Part shown: in pieces, positions 19,092 to 27,071 of the stretch
Layout of the letters: each line of letters opens with the position of its first letter
Numbering within the stretch: the first letter of the stretch is position 1
NCBI RefSeq assembly: GCF_029433105.1
Contig: NZ_JARNTW010000015.1
Location: 62,001-126,000 of the forward strand
Origin: Runella sp. MFBS21
Lineage (GTDB): Bacteria; Bacteroidota; Bacteroidia; Cytophagales; Spirosomataceae
DNA: 64,000 bases
Reading direction: 5' to 3'
Made by a program: the position numbers and the translations under genes
The notes under the pieces: generated by a model
The model's database searches: none
The model's input: the letters and a program-made list of their open reading frames with translations, nothing else
Told to the model about the DNA's origin: nothing

Positions 19092-19766
19092 ATGAAAAGC
19101 AAATTGATCGTGGCTGTTATGGCCATTCTAGCTTTAATCGGAAAAGAGACCCAAGCACAGCAGGCCGCCGCCCTCAAAATCGGTTGGACCAATGTAGATT
19201 ATATCTTGTCTGTTTTGCCAGAGAGCAAAAAAATCCAAAACGAACTCCAAATTCAGCAGCAACAAATCGAAAAAGTGATGCAGGAAAAATCAAAAGAGTT
19301 TGAAGACAAGTACAAAGCACTACAACAAAACGCTACAAAATGGTCGGAGATTATTCTAGCAGATAAGCAAAAAGAGCTTCAGCGTCTTGAGCAAGATTTC
19401 CAAGAGTTTCAACGTACTTCACAAGAATCTTTGCAAAGAAAACAACAACAGTTGATTCAACCAGTATTGACAAAAATCAATACCGCTATCGATGAAGTAG
19501 GAAAAGAAAACAATTATACCTACATCCTCAACATGGACGGTGGTGCTCAAACTACCCCTATCATTTTGTATGCTGGCTCTGATGACTTAAATGTAAGCAA
19601 CTTGGTATTGAAAAAATTGGGTGTAGATCCCGCAGAAGTTGAAAAACAACAGAAAGCCGCTGCTGAAGCTGCCGTTCAACAATTGCAACAACAGCAAAAG
19701 CCTACAACTCCTGCTACCAACCCTGCACCAGCTAACAAGCCTGCAACTCCTGCTAAGAAAAACTAA
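19092..19766 (+). CDS. OmpH/Skp-like periplasmic chaperone, second copy
   Basis: A 224-residue paralogue of the preceding gene, only 6 bases downstream. Signal peptide with cleavage after TQAQ, then KIGWTNVDYILSVLPESKKI, a long Gln/Lys/Glu-rich coiled coil (residues ~45-130), the C-terminal Skp body, and a tail rich in Ala, Pro, Thr and Gln. Tandem skp genes after bamA are common in Bacteroidota and may form mixed trimers. The operon ends at the palindromic terminator at 19791-19822. Confidence 0.9.
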   Translation: MKSKLIVAVMAILALIGKETQAQQAAALKIGWTNVDYILSVLPESKKIQNELQIQQQQIEKVMQEKSKEFEDKYKALQQNATKWSEIILADKQKELQRLEQDFQEFQRTSQESLQRKQQQLIQPVLTKINTAIDEVGKENNYTYILNMDGGAQTTPIILYAGSDDLNVSNLVLKKLGVDPAEVEKQQKAAAEAAVQQLQQQQKPTTPATNPAPANKPATPAKKN

Positions 19767-19790
19767 TAAGGGTATTACCTTACCTAACAT

Positions 19791-19822
19791 ACAAAAGGCG
19801 CCGTGTACACGGCGCCTTTTGT
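19791..19822. terminator. Bidirectional terminator, perfect 32-base palindrome
   Basis: Two 16-base arms are exact reverse complements with no spacer. The GC core GGCGCCGTGTACACGGCGCC is flanked by AAAA on the left and TTTT on the right. It serves the plus-strand skp gene and the minus-strand corA gene. Confidence 0.85.
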
Positions 19823-19824
19823 CT

Positions 19825-20769
19825 TTAAATCCAATGCTTTCGCTTAAAGAAAAACCACATTCCTGCCATCGAAAAGGCCATCAGCAGCAGCGAAAACCAA
19901 AAGCCATAAGGATGAGAACTGCTGGGTAGTACGGTATAGTTCATCCCAAAAATCCCCGCAATCAGCGTAGGAGGCATAAAGATGATAGTAAAGACCGTAA
20001 AAATTTTGATAATCTGGTTTTGTTCAAGATTAATCAAACCCATAAAGGTATTTTGGAGGTACTCCAATCGCTCAAAATTGAAAGTGCTGTACTCAAGCAA
20101 AGAGCTAATGTCTTTCAACACTATCCGTAACCTTTCTTTTCTATCCTCTGGAAAAAACTGACTTCGCAAAATCCCCGATAATACGCGCTGCTTGTCGATG
20201 ATAGTTTCTCTCAAAAGCATGGTGTTTTCCTGCATCATGTTGATTTTCAACAGGATTTCTTGCTTGGCTTTTTGTTCGCGGTTGAGGTCTTTACTGATAT
20301 TAGAAATATCCCTCGACAAACCTTCCAGTACATCGGCATCGCTTTCAATACGAGTTTCGAGCAGGAGTAGTAGCATATCTACCCCACTTTGAAAGGTCTC
20401 TTGGCTTACCTTCATCTTCCGAACTGTATCCGCAAAGGTTTTAGAATCACCACTGCGATAAGTAAACAAAACGCCCTCTCTAATCAAAATAGATACTGGA
20501 TAAATCCCGTAGCCCTCCGCATTGATTTTTAGGAAATTTGAGTTGGCATTGATGGTATTGTTTTGCTCAAAATACCGCGAACTACTTTCAATCTCCACAA
20601 TCTCCTGGGGTGTCTGAAAACTAATGTCACATTTTGTTTCTACCCATTCTTCTTCTTCTTGAGAAGGCGACTGCAAATCTATCCATAAAATAGCCTTCAA
20701 ATGGCTTATTTCGCGCACATCCGTTTCACGTTTGATTTGCTTTCCTTCACGATAATATATCCTAACCAT
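19825..20769 (-). CDS. corA: CorA-family magnesium/divalent cation transporter
   Basis: A 314-residue protein with a large acidic, helical cytoplasmic N-terminal domain and two C-terminal transmembrane helices. The first ends in the family-defining GMN signature (IFGMNYTV). The C-terminus has the Lys/Arg-rich end FFKRKHWI. It forms pentameric Mg2+ channels in the inner membrane. A TTG at 20805 would add 12 residues, but it lies upstream of the likely -7 element (20800-20793), so ATG 20769 is preferred. Confidence 0.93.
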   Translation of the reverse strand: MVRIYYREGKQIKRETDVREISHLKAILWIDLQSPSQEEEEWVETKCDISFQTPQEIVEIESSSRYFEQNNTINANSNFLKINAEGYGIYPVSILIREGVLFTYRSGDSKTFADTVRKMKVSQETFQSGVDMLLLLLETRIESDADVLEGLSRDISNISKDLNREQKAKQEILLKINMMQENTMLLRETIIDKQRVLSGILRSQFFPEDRKERLRIVLKDISSLLEYSTFNFERLEYLQNTFMGLINLEQNQIIKIFTVFTIIFMPPTLIAGIFGMNYTVLPSSSHPYGFWFSLLLMAFSMAGMWFFFKRKHWI

Positions 20770-20792
20770 ACCACTTACTACTTCATTTGTGC

Positions 20793-20800
20793 CAAAGTTA
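20793..20800 (-). promoter_or_regulatory. -7 element of corA
   Basis: The minus strand reads TAACTTTG, 23 bases before ATG 20769. Its position excludes the more upstream TTG as the corA start. Confidence 0.45.
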
Positions 20801-20952
20801 GCCAATTGCTTTTAGGATTTTACGCAGATTTTGTAGATTTTGTACTGCATTTTGTGAAATGCTACCAAAAAAATTGTCAAAACATATATTTTTTTTGATG
20901 TAGATGCAACATTCCTTTTTGTTCATTGTCATTACATTGAAATTACAGCCAA

Positions 20953-21513
20953 TTGGAACCTAGACTTTACATAGACAAACACGTCGAACTCGTAGAACGC
21001 TGCAAACAGGGAGAACGAAAAGCTCAGTATGAACTATACAAGCTTTATTCAAAATCCATGATGAACGTGTGTATGCGGGTGGTCAACCACAATGGAGAAG
21101 CCGAAGACGTACTACAAGAAGCATTTTTGGATGCTTTTAGCAATCTTCATTCGTTTAGAGGACAGTCCACGTTTGGGGCGTGGCTGAAACAGATTGTGGT
21201 CAATAAAGCCATCAATCACCTTCGACAACGAAAAATGCAACTCGTAGATATCGAAGGCTATGGCTCTGGAGATAATGATACCGATATCGCCGATGAAGAG
21301 TCGCTGGATGAAGAAGGAATCCAAATGGATGTAGAACGTATTCGCCGAGGAATCGAACAGCTGCCCGAAGGATATAGAGTCGTACTTTCTTTATATCTCT
21401 TTGAAGGATATGACCACGAAGAAATCGGGGAGATTTTAGGAATTAGCGAAAGTACCTCTCGTACTCAGTACATGCGAGGAAAAAAGAAATTATTAGAAAC
21501 GATTAAACATTAG
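20953..21513 (+). CDS. ECF-type RNA polymerase sigma factor
   Basis: A 186-residue sigma-70-family protein. Region 2 covers residues ~20-90 (AEDVLQEAFLDAFSNLHSFRGQ in pieces, with the core-binding and -10-recognition helices). Region 4 covers ~125-180 (LPEGYRVVLSLYLFEGYDHE, EIGEILGISESTSRTQYMRG). The linker is acidic. The start is a TTG at 20953: an in-frame stop lies at 20938-20940 and there is no ATG before residue 35. It is followed by a one-TM protein gene and a DUF4097 gene, a typical sigma/anti-sigma layout. Confidence 0.92.
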   Translation: MEPRLYIDKHVELVERCKQGERKAQYELYKLYSKSMMNVCMRVVNHNGEAEDVLQEAFLDAFSNLHSFRGQSTFGAWLKQIVVNKAINHLRQRKMQLVDIEGYGSGDNDTDIADEESLDEEGIQMDVERIRRGIEQLPEGYRVVLSLYLFEGYDHEEIGEILGISESTSRTQYMRGKKKLLETIKH

Positions 21514-21575
21514 TGAGACGTAGAGCGTCTAAAATATAAGATAAGCCTCTTACGTCCCCACAAAATACCAATACA

Positions 21576-22193
21576 ATGAAAGATAAACTGCAACGATTCG
21601 TCAGAGACAACCGCGAGGCATTTGATGTGCATGAGCCTTCTGATGACCTTTGGAGTCGGTTGAGTGAAAAATTACCCCAAGTCGAAAGTTCAACACTTAG
21701 TGAAGAAAATATCATAACTAACATAACTCCTCAAAAAGGAGGTAGCGATTCACCTTTCTTCACTAAAGCTTGGAAAAATTTGAATTGGCGTATTGCGGCT
21801 TCTATAGCCTTGGTCATGGGCCTTGGATGGATAGGATACAAAGTAAACCAAACGCCTTCCATACCGACAGAGGTAGCTTCTTCTACTTCCACAGACTACG
21901 CCAAACAAGTCAGTCAATATACCCATTTGATAGATACTAAACGGGCCGAACTGCGGCAAATGACCCAAAGTGACCCCGCCTTATACAAAGAATTTGCAGT
22001 GGAATTGGACGAACTTGAGCGCTCATACAAAAACCTGAAAGCCGACCTTCCCAAAAACCCCAATCAAGAAACGGTGATTCAGGCTATGATCCAAAACCTG
22101 CAATGGCAGATTGATTTATTAAACCAACAGTTGGATATTATCCAACGCATCAAAAGCAAAAATAACCATGCAACCAATAATAAACTCACATAA
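21576..22193 (+). CDS. Probable membrane anti-sigma factor
   Basis: A 205-residue protein with one transmembrane helix at residues ~72-90 (IAASIALVMGLGWIGYKV). The ~70-residue cytoplasmic N-terminus has the DLWSRLSEKL-type motif common in Bacteroidota anti-sigma-like proteins, and the periplasmic part is a helical coiled coil ending in Gln-rich LQWQIDLLNQQLDIIQRI. The zinc-binding HxxxCxxC motif of ZAS anti-sigma factors is absent. Its position 62 bases after the ECF sigma gene suggests that it restrains that sigma factor; this is inference from context. Confidence 0.7.
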   Translation: MKDKLQRFVRDNREAFDVHEPSDDLWSRLSEKLPQVESSTLSEENIITNITPQKGGSDSPFFTKAWKNLNWRIAASIALVMGLGWIGYKVNQTPSIPTEVASSTSTDYAKQVSQYTHLIDTKRAELRQMTQSDPALYKEFAVELDELERSYKNLKADLPKNPNQETVIQAMIQNLQWQIDLLNQQLDIIQRIKSKNNHATNNKLT

Positions 22194-23241
22194 GTACAAT
22201 AACCCTTGGCTGACGGTCATTGTGTTGTTGCTCACCTTTACTGCCTATGCCAAGGAATCAGGCAATATCGAAAAGAAAAAGTCGGTCATCAAGATTTATG
22301 ACGTATCAGCCAAAGACAATCTAAACATCGACAATCAGTTTGGGCAAGTAAAAATCAACCTTTGGGATAAAAATGAAGTGCGGATTGACATCAGCATTAC
22401 GGCCAACTCCAATACTGACGAACGCGCCCAACAATACCTCGACGGCGTAGAGATTGAAGATAAAAAAGACGGGAATCAAATTTCGGTTCGGACCATTATC
22501 CGAAAAAATGGAAGCTCTAATTGGAGCTGGAAAAGTGGCAATGGCGAGAAAAATTTTGTTCAAATCGACTATCAGGTATCCATGCCCAAAAACATGCCTC
22601 TGAATGTCAAAAATAAATTTGGTGCCACCACCATCCCCGTCTTCAAGGCTCCACTTACTGTAAAATCTGAACACGGAAGCTTTAGGGCTGACGAACTCGT
22701 AGGCAGTAGAAATGACATTGACGTATCGTTTGGTAAAGCCGAAATTCAGCAATTAATCAACGGAAACCTCGATATCGCTTATTCTACTTTAGAACTTGAC
22801 AAAGCCAATAGCATCATACTTAATAATAAGTTTGGCAAAATGAAAATTGGGGAAGTTGATAAGCTTGACGGACGCATTAGTTATTCGGGAGGACGCATCG
22901 GATTGCTCAAAGGTTCTAGCAAAATTAAATTGGATTTTTCTGGTGGCTTCCGCATAGACCAACTCAACCAATCGGCTGATAATGTGGATATTCAAGCCAA
23001 CTATTCGTCGGTAATTATGCCCCTCGAAAGCAATGAGTGCGATTTTGATGTCACCGTAAGCTATGGCGGATTTAAGTATCCCACCGACCGCAAAATTACA
23101 TTTACCCAAAACGACGACGAACGCAAAGATAACGAACACCGTGGCCCTCGTATGACCAAACAATACGTAGGTAAAATCGGCAAAGGTAATGGCACAAAAG
23201 TAAAAATCGTGTCGAGATACGGAGAAGTAAGTTTGAGATAG
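22168..23241 (+). CDS. Exported DUF4097-like beta-helical protein
   Basis: A 357-residue protein with a signal peptide (hydrophobic residues ~13-26, LTVIVLLLTFTAYA). The rest is made of repeated short beta strands such as NIDNQFGQVKINLWDK and LNNKFGKMKIGEVDKL, as in the DUF4097 adhesin-like family. It probably acts in the periplasm or at the cell surface; molecular function is unknown. The start overlaps the 3' end of the anti-sigma-like gene by 26 bases, so the two are translationally linked and the trio is one operon, ended by the hairpin at 23260-23306. Confidence 0.8.
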   Translation: MQPIINSHKYNNPWLTVIVLLLTFTAYAKESGNIEKKKSVIKIYDVSAKDNLNIDNQFGQVKINLWDKNEVRIDISITANSNTDERAQQYLDGVEIEDKKDGNQISVRTIIRKNGSSNWSWKSGNGEKNFVQIDYQVSMPKNMPLNVKNKFGATTIPVFKAPLTVKSEHGSFRADELVGSRNDIDVSFGKAEIQQLINGNLDIAYSTLELDKANSIILNNKFGKMKIGEVDKLDGRISYSGGRIGLLKGSSKIKLDFSGGFRIDQLNQSADNVDIQANYSSVIMPLESNECDFDVTVSYGGFKYPTDRKITFTQNDDERKDNEHRGPRMTKQYVGKIGKGNGTKVKIVSRYGEVSLR

Positions 23242-23259
23242 TTTATTAAAACCAAACCC

Positions 23260-23306
23260 AATGGCGTCGTTCTTTCTTGCAGGTTTGAAGAGTGACGCCA
23301 TTTTTT
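23260..23306 (+). terminator. Terminator of the sigma/anti-sigma/DUF4097 operon
   Basis: AATGGCGTC (23260-23268) pairs with GACGCCATT (23294-23302). Pairing continues inward with G-U pairs, and a T-run (23301-23306) follows. The T-run overlaps the vanZ-like stop codon on the other strand. Confidence 0.75.
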
Positions 23307-23664
23307 AAGTACTTATCCCCACCCAACGCCTTATCCAAATCGCTATCGGAATAGCAATGATGATGCCCAAAGAGTTGGCTACGGCATCATACCAATCAAA
23401 AGCCCGCCCAACTCCCATGCTACCTTGGGCTATTTCGATACCAACACCATATAAAACACCACCCAAAATCACCACCCACACCTTAAGACTACTCCAGTAC
23501 CACAAAGCCGCCAACACGCCAAAAGCGCCAAAATGATGTAATTTATCCCATCCAAGCCCCGTCGGGACTTGGTCTTTGGGCATTAGGCAAAGTATCAATA
23601 TCAATACAGTCCAAGCAATCGCCAAATAAGGTTTATCAAAAAACCAGCGGAAAAGCTTTTGCAT
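23305..23664 (-). CDS. VanZ-like small membrane protein
   Basis: A 119-residue protein with four hydrophobic helices. The DKLHHFGAFGVLAALWY segment and the later GVGIEIAQGSMGVGRAFDWYDAVAN segment are characteristic of the VanZ-like family, whose members are linked to teicoplanin resistance in Gram-positives but have no firm role here. It lies 9 bases after the first MFS transporter stop and is probably the last gene of that operon. Confidence 0.85.
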   Translation of the reverse strand: MQKLFRWFFDKPYLAIAWTVLILILCLMPKDQVPTGLGWDKLHHFGAFGVLAALWYWSSLKVWVVILGGVLYGVGIEIAQGSMGVGRAFDWYDAVANSLGIIIAIPIAIWIRRWVGIST

Positions 23665-23673
23665 CTTGTTGGT

Positions 23674-24897
23674 TTATTTTTCTACAAAATCCAGTTCTTT
23701 ACCAAAAGTTTCGTCGGTTTTGGTAAGAGAAAGAAGAGCGATTCCATAACAAATCACCCCTAATAACGCTGCACCTCCGATGGTACCGAAAGAAGGCTTG
23801 AAGCCTTGAAAAGCAAGCGTCATCGGAATCGCCATGCCCCGCACTACACTCGGTACGGAGGTAGTAGCAGTAGCTCGAAGATTGGTTCCGTACAATTCGG
23901 CCACCATCATCAAATACAATCCGATATAGCCCGTACACAATCCCGACAAAAAACAGACAATATACAATCCTACCGAAGTAGAAACATTACCATACAAATA
24001 AACACCGGCCAAAATAGCTCCACAAAACATCAAATACCCAATAGCTTTGCGCCTCGAACGCAGCCATTGGCTCAAGGGTCCACTAAAAAAATCGCCTGCT
24101 GTGAGTCCAAAATAAATAAACATGACACATTTGCCCGGCGAGATTCCCTCCTCAATACCCAATACTTTACCAAACTCATTACCAAACGTTCCCAAAATAC
24201 CTACCACAAACCAAGTCGGAACGCCTATCATAACGCAACGCAGGTACTTGATAAATCGCGACCAAGTACTAAAAAAGTACAGGAAATTACCTCGACTTAT
24301 TCCCTGCTCTTTCACTTGCAAAAACAATCCCGACTCAAAGACCTTGATTCTTAAAAACAATAACATCAAGCCCATACCACCTCCCACAAAATAGGCCGTT
24401 CGCCAATCAAACCATTCTTGGGTCAAATAAGCAACACCCGCCCCCAAATACCCCACGCCCGCTACTAAGGTAGGGCCAAGGCTTCTGATTTCTTTAGGAA
24501 CAATTTCTGTTACCAGGGTCATAGCAGCACCAATCTCCCCCGATAAGCCCATCCCTGCTACAAACCGCAGCAAGGCATACATATTGGGGTCTTCTACAAA
24601 TCCACAGGCGATATTGGCAGTAGAATACATAATGATAGACCCAAACAAAACAGACAAACGCCCTTTTTTGTCTCCCACAATTCCCCACAAAATTCCGCCC
24701 ACCAATAGACCGGCTTGCTGAGAATTAAAGATAAAAGTGCCAATTTGAGAAACCTCCGCTTCAGAATACCCCAATGACTGCAAACTCGGAACTCGTACGA
24801 TGCTGAATATCAGCAAATCATATACGTCCACAAAAAAACCAAGCGCTGAGACAATGACTGGCAATCGAAAAAGCGCGCTGTAAGGAGAGTTTTTCAT
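23674..24897 (-). CDS. MFS transporter (copy 1)
   Basis: A 407-residue, 12-TM major facilitator. It has the loop 2-3 motif GDKKGRLSVLFGS, the N-terminal LPVIVSALGFFVDVYDLLIF, and a C-terminal ETFGKELDFVEK tail. It belongs to the metabolite:H+ symporter branch; the substrate is not readable. It is a clear paralogue of the adjacent upstream gene over its whole length, with a 24-base gap, so it arose by tandem duplication and then diverged. Confidence 0.88.
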   Translation of the reverse strand: MKNSPYSALFRLPVIVSALGFFVDVYDLLIFSIVRVPSLQSLGYSEAEVSQIGTFIFNSQQAGLLVGGILWGIVGDKKGRLSVLFGSIIMYSTANIACGFVEDPNMYALLRFVAGMGLSGEIGAAMTLVTEIVPKEIRSLGPTLVAGVGYLGAGVAYLTQEWFDWRTAYFVGGGMGLMLLFLRIKVFESGLFLQVKEQGISRGNFLYFFSTWSRFIKYLRCVMIGVPTWFVVGILGTFGNEFGKVLGIEEGISPGKCVMFIYFGLTAGDFFSGPLSQWLRSRRKAIGYLMFCGAILAGVYLYGNVSTSVGLYIVCFLSGLCTGYIGLYLMMVAELYGTNLRATATTSVPSVVRGMAIPMTLAFQGFKPSFGTIGGAALLGVICYGIALLSLTKTDETFGKELDFVEK

Positions 24898-24921
24898 GAA
24901 TAATCAAATGAGCCCAGTGAG

Positions 24922-26172
24922 TTAGGATTCAATAAAGTCAAGGTCTTTACCGTGGGTTTCGGGCACGGTAAGCGTCGAATAAAACCCTAGCACAAAGCAA
25001 ATAAGCCCCACGATAGCACCTGCATAAATCACATCGACAGAAGGTTTGAAATAGCCATAAAGCCCTGTCATAAAGATAACTGTTCCACGCACCATATTGG
25101 GAATCGTGGTGGCGGCAGTAGCGCGGAGGTTGGTACCAAATTGCTCAGCGCCAATCGTCACAAACATAGCCCAGTACCCAATGCCGAAGCCCATCGCCAA
25201 ACAAAGCACATACAGCATAGTAGCTGACTTTACGCCCGCAAAAAGATAAATTAAACTAAATACTCCCGCAAAAGCCATCAAAAGTGCCACGGCTTTTTTA
25301 CGAGAATGAAAATAATGACTGATAAAACCACTGGCTAAATCGCCTCCTGCCAGACCGACGTAACACCACATGATAGACAATCCCGGTTTGATGGGTTCTT
25401 CTATACCCAAAGCTTTGCCAAATTCATTGCTGAAAGTAGCCAATATCCCAATCACAAACCACGTAGGTAAGCCAATTCCAATACATTTTAGATACCTTAC
25501 AAAACGTTCGCCATTGGTAAAGAAAGATAAGAAATCGCCTCGGGCAATATGCTTCTGTTCGGTTACGCCTTTAAACATCCCCGACTCCACTACGCCAATT
25601 CTCAATAATAATAGACCAATGCCAAGCCCTCCACCTACAAAATAAGCCACTCGCCAATCCCCAAAAACTTCGACTGTAAAGTAGGCTACTACCGCTCCAA
25701 AAAGCCCAATCCCCGCTACGAGTGATGTACCTATGGCTCGTAGTTCTTTGGGCAAAATCTCCGAAACCAAAGTAATCCCCGCGCCAAGTTCACCTGCCAA
25801 ACCCACCCCTGCCACAAAACGCAAGTACTTATAAAGCTCTGTAGCAGGCAAAAAGCTTGTATCTTGAATAAATCCACAAAGAATATTAGCAATTGAATAG
25901 GTTACAATCGAACCAAACAAAACCGATAAACGGCCTTTTTTATCGCCCAAAACACCCCACAAAATCCCTCCTAAGAGCAGCCCCCCCATCTGCCAATTGA
26001 GAATAGAAGCCCCTACTTCCGACACTTGCTGCTCATTGAGCCCCAAATCTTTGAGACTTGGTACCCTCACAATACCAAACAATAGCAAATCATAAATATC
26101 GACAAAATAGCCAAGTGCGGCCACAATTACGGGAAGCCCAAAAAGGGAATTTTGGTTAGAAGGTTTAGACAT
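24922..26172 (-). CDS. MFS transporter (copy 2)
   Basis: A 416-residue, 12-TM major facilitator with GDKKGRLSVLFGS and a C-terminal ETHGKDLDFIES. It is homologous to the following gene from end to end. It is the first gene after the strong terminator that closes the LytTR regulator gene, so it should have its own promoter, although no good TAnnTTTG is visible in the short gap. The adjacent two-component system is a candidate regulator. Confidence 0.88.
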   Translation of the reverse strand: MSKPSNQNSLFGLPVIVAALGYFVDIYDLLLFGIVRVPSLKDLGLNEQQVSEVGASILNWQMGGLLLGGILWGVLGDKKGRLSVLFGSIVTYSIANILCGFIQDTSFLPATELYKYLRFVAGVGLAGELGAGITLVSEILPKELRAIGTSLVAGIGLFGAVVAYFTVEVFGDWRVAYFVGGGLGIGLLLLRIGVVESGMFKGVTEQKHIARGDFLSFFTNGERFVRYLKCIGIGLPTWFVIGILATFSNEFGKALGIEEPIKPGLSIMWCYVGLAGGDLASGFISHYFHSRKKAVALLMAFAGVFSLIYLFAGVKSATMLYVLCLAMGFGIGYWAMFVTIGAEQFGTNLRATAATTIPNMVRGTVIFMTGLYGYFKPSVDVIYAGAIVGLICFVLGFYSTLTVPETHGKDLDFIES

Positions 26173-26208
26173 TGGTTAAGGGGGTTTTTGATTTTTTGCA
26201 ATAATAAT

Positions 26209-26246
26209 AAAAAAAGCATGGCAGGACTAAAAATACCCGCCATGCT
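26209..26246 (-). terminator. Terminator after the LytTR regulator gene
   Basis: On the minus strand AGCATGGCGGG pairs with TCCTGCCATGCT (one G-U pair, 11-bp stem) and is followed directly by a run of seven T. It separates the regulator from the MFS genes. Confidence 0.85.
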
Positions 26247-26268
26247 CCGTGTAAGTCGGTATGTTTTT

Positions 26269-26958
26269 TTAAATTTTCGCCAATTGCAAAGGCCCATAAT
26301 TAGCTCCAATAGGGATGAGTTGTCCATTTACCCTTACTTCGTAGCGGTCAAACCGCTCTATCTTATCTTTGGCTACAATATACGAGCGATGAATCCTCAC
26401 AAACCGCTCGGGCGCAAGCATGGCCTCTGCTTCGCTCATGGTCATGCGAGAAGCTATTTTTTGTTGTTTTGTTACAAACAATACATAATTCCCGCCTGCC
26501 TCCAGATACAAAATATCCTCCAGCATTACCCTGACTTGTTCGTATCCATTTTTAACAAAAATACTCTCAGAAGCCGGCGTGAAAGCGGAGATAGTTAATT
26601 CTTTCACCTTAAAAGCTTCATGGGCTTTGGTGCAGGCTTTCAAGAATCGACTTATGGCAAAAGGTTTGAGTAAATAATCGACCGCGTCAAAATCATAACT
26701 CTGAACAGCGTGCTCGGCATAAGCCGTTGTAAAAATCACCAAGGGAGGGTTAGGAAGGGCCCTCAAAAATTCCAAACCAGAAATATCGGGCATCTTTATG
26801 TCCAAAAACAAGAGATCAACGGGCTCTTTTTGGAGAAAATCTAATGCCTCAAACGCATCTTGAAAGGTAGCTTTCAAATCAAGGAAAGGGACTTTTTCGG
26901 CAAAAACCCGCATAATATCCAACGCTTTTGGCTCATCATCAATAGCAATAGCAATCAT
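26269..26958 (-). CDS. LytTR-family response regulator
   Basis: A 229-residue protein. The receiver domain starts MIAIAIDDEPKALDI; the phospho-acceptor Asp is in LLFLDIKMPDISG near residue 53, and the conserved Thr and Lys are in IFTTAYAEH and DYLLKPF. A LytTR DNA-binding domain (residues ~130-229) contains AGGNYVLF and RIHRSYIVAKDKIERF. A TTG at 26973 is also in frame, but ATG 26958 gives the usual N-terminus. It pairs with the kinase gene just upstream. Confidence 0.93.
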   Translation of the reverse strand: MIAIAIDDEPKALDIMRVFAEKVPFLDLKATFQDAFEALDFLQKEPVDLLFLDIKMPDISGLEFLRALPNPPLVIFTTAYAEHAVQSYDFDAVDYLLKPFAISRFLKACTKAHEAFKVKELTISAFTPASESIFVKNGYEQVRVMLEDILYLEAGGNYVLFVTKQQKIASRMTMSEAEAMLAPERFVRIHRSYIVAKDKIERFDRYEVRVNGQLIPIGANYGPLQLAKI

Positions 26959-27030
26959 ACATTTTTCTTTCAATAGTATAAAAACAGAGGAACAAAGTAC
27001 CCTTAAAACGAATAAATTTACTTAAATATA

Positions 27031-27058
27031 AAAATAAACACGCTCTCAGAAAAGCGTG
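27031..27058 (-). terminator. Likely terminator between kinase and regulator genes
   Basis: On the minus strand CACGCT (27058-27053) and AGCGTG (27044-27039) form a 6-bp stem with an 8-base loop, followed by TTTATTTTTATA. It falls 14 bases after the kinase stop. Confidence 0.55.
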
Positions 27059-27071
27059 GTTATCCATACTA

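Noticed and set aside
20817-20862. Three copies of ATTTTGT between corA and the sigma factor gene
   Set aside because: Short and AT-rich, irregular spacing (two adjacent, the third 5 bases later); expected by chance in such sequence.
23806-24354. 182-residue plus-strand frame within MFS copy 1
   Set aside because: Low-complexity translation of a membrane-protein gene's complementary strand.
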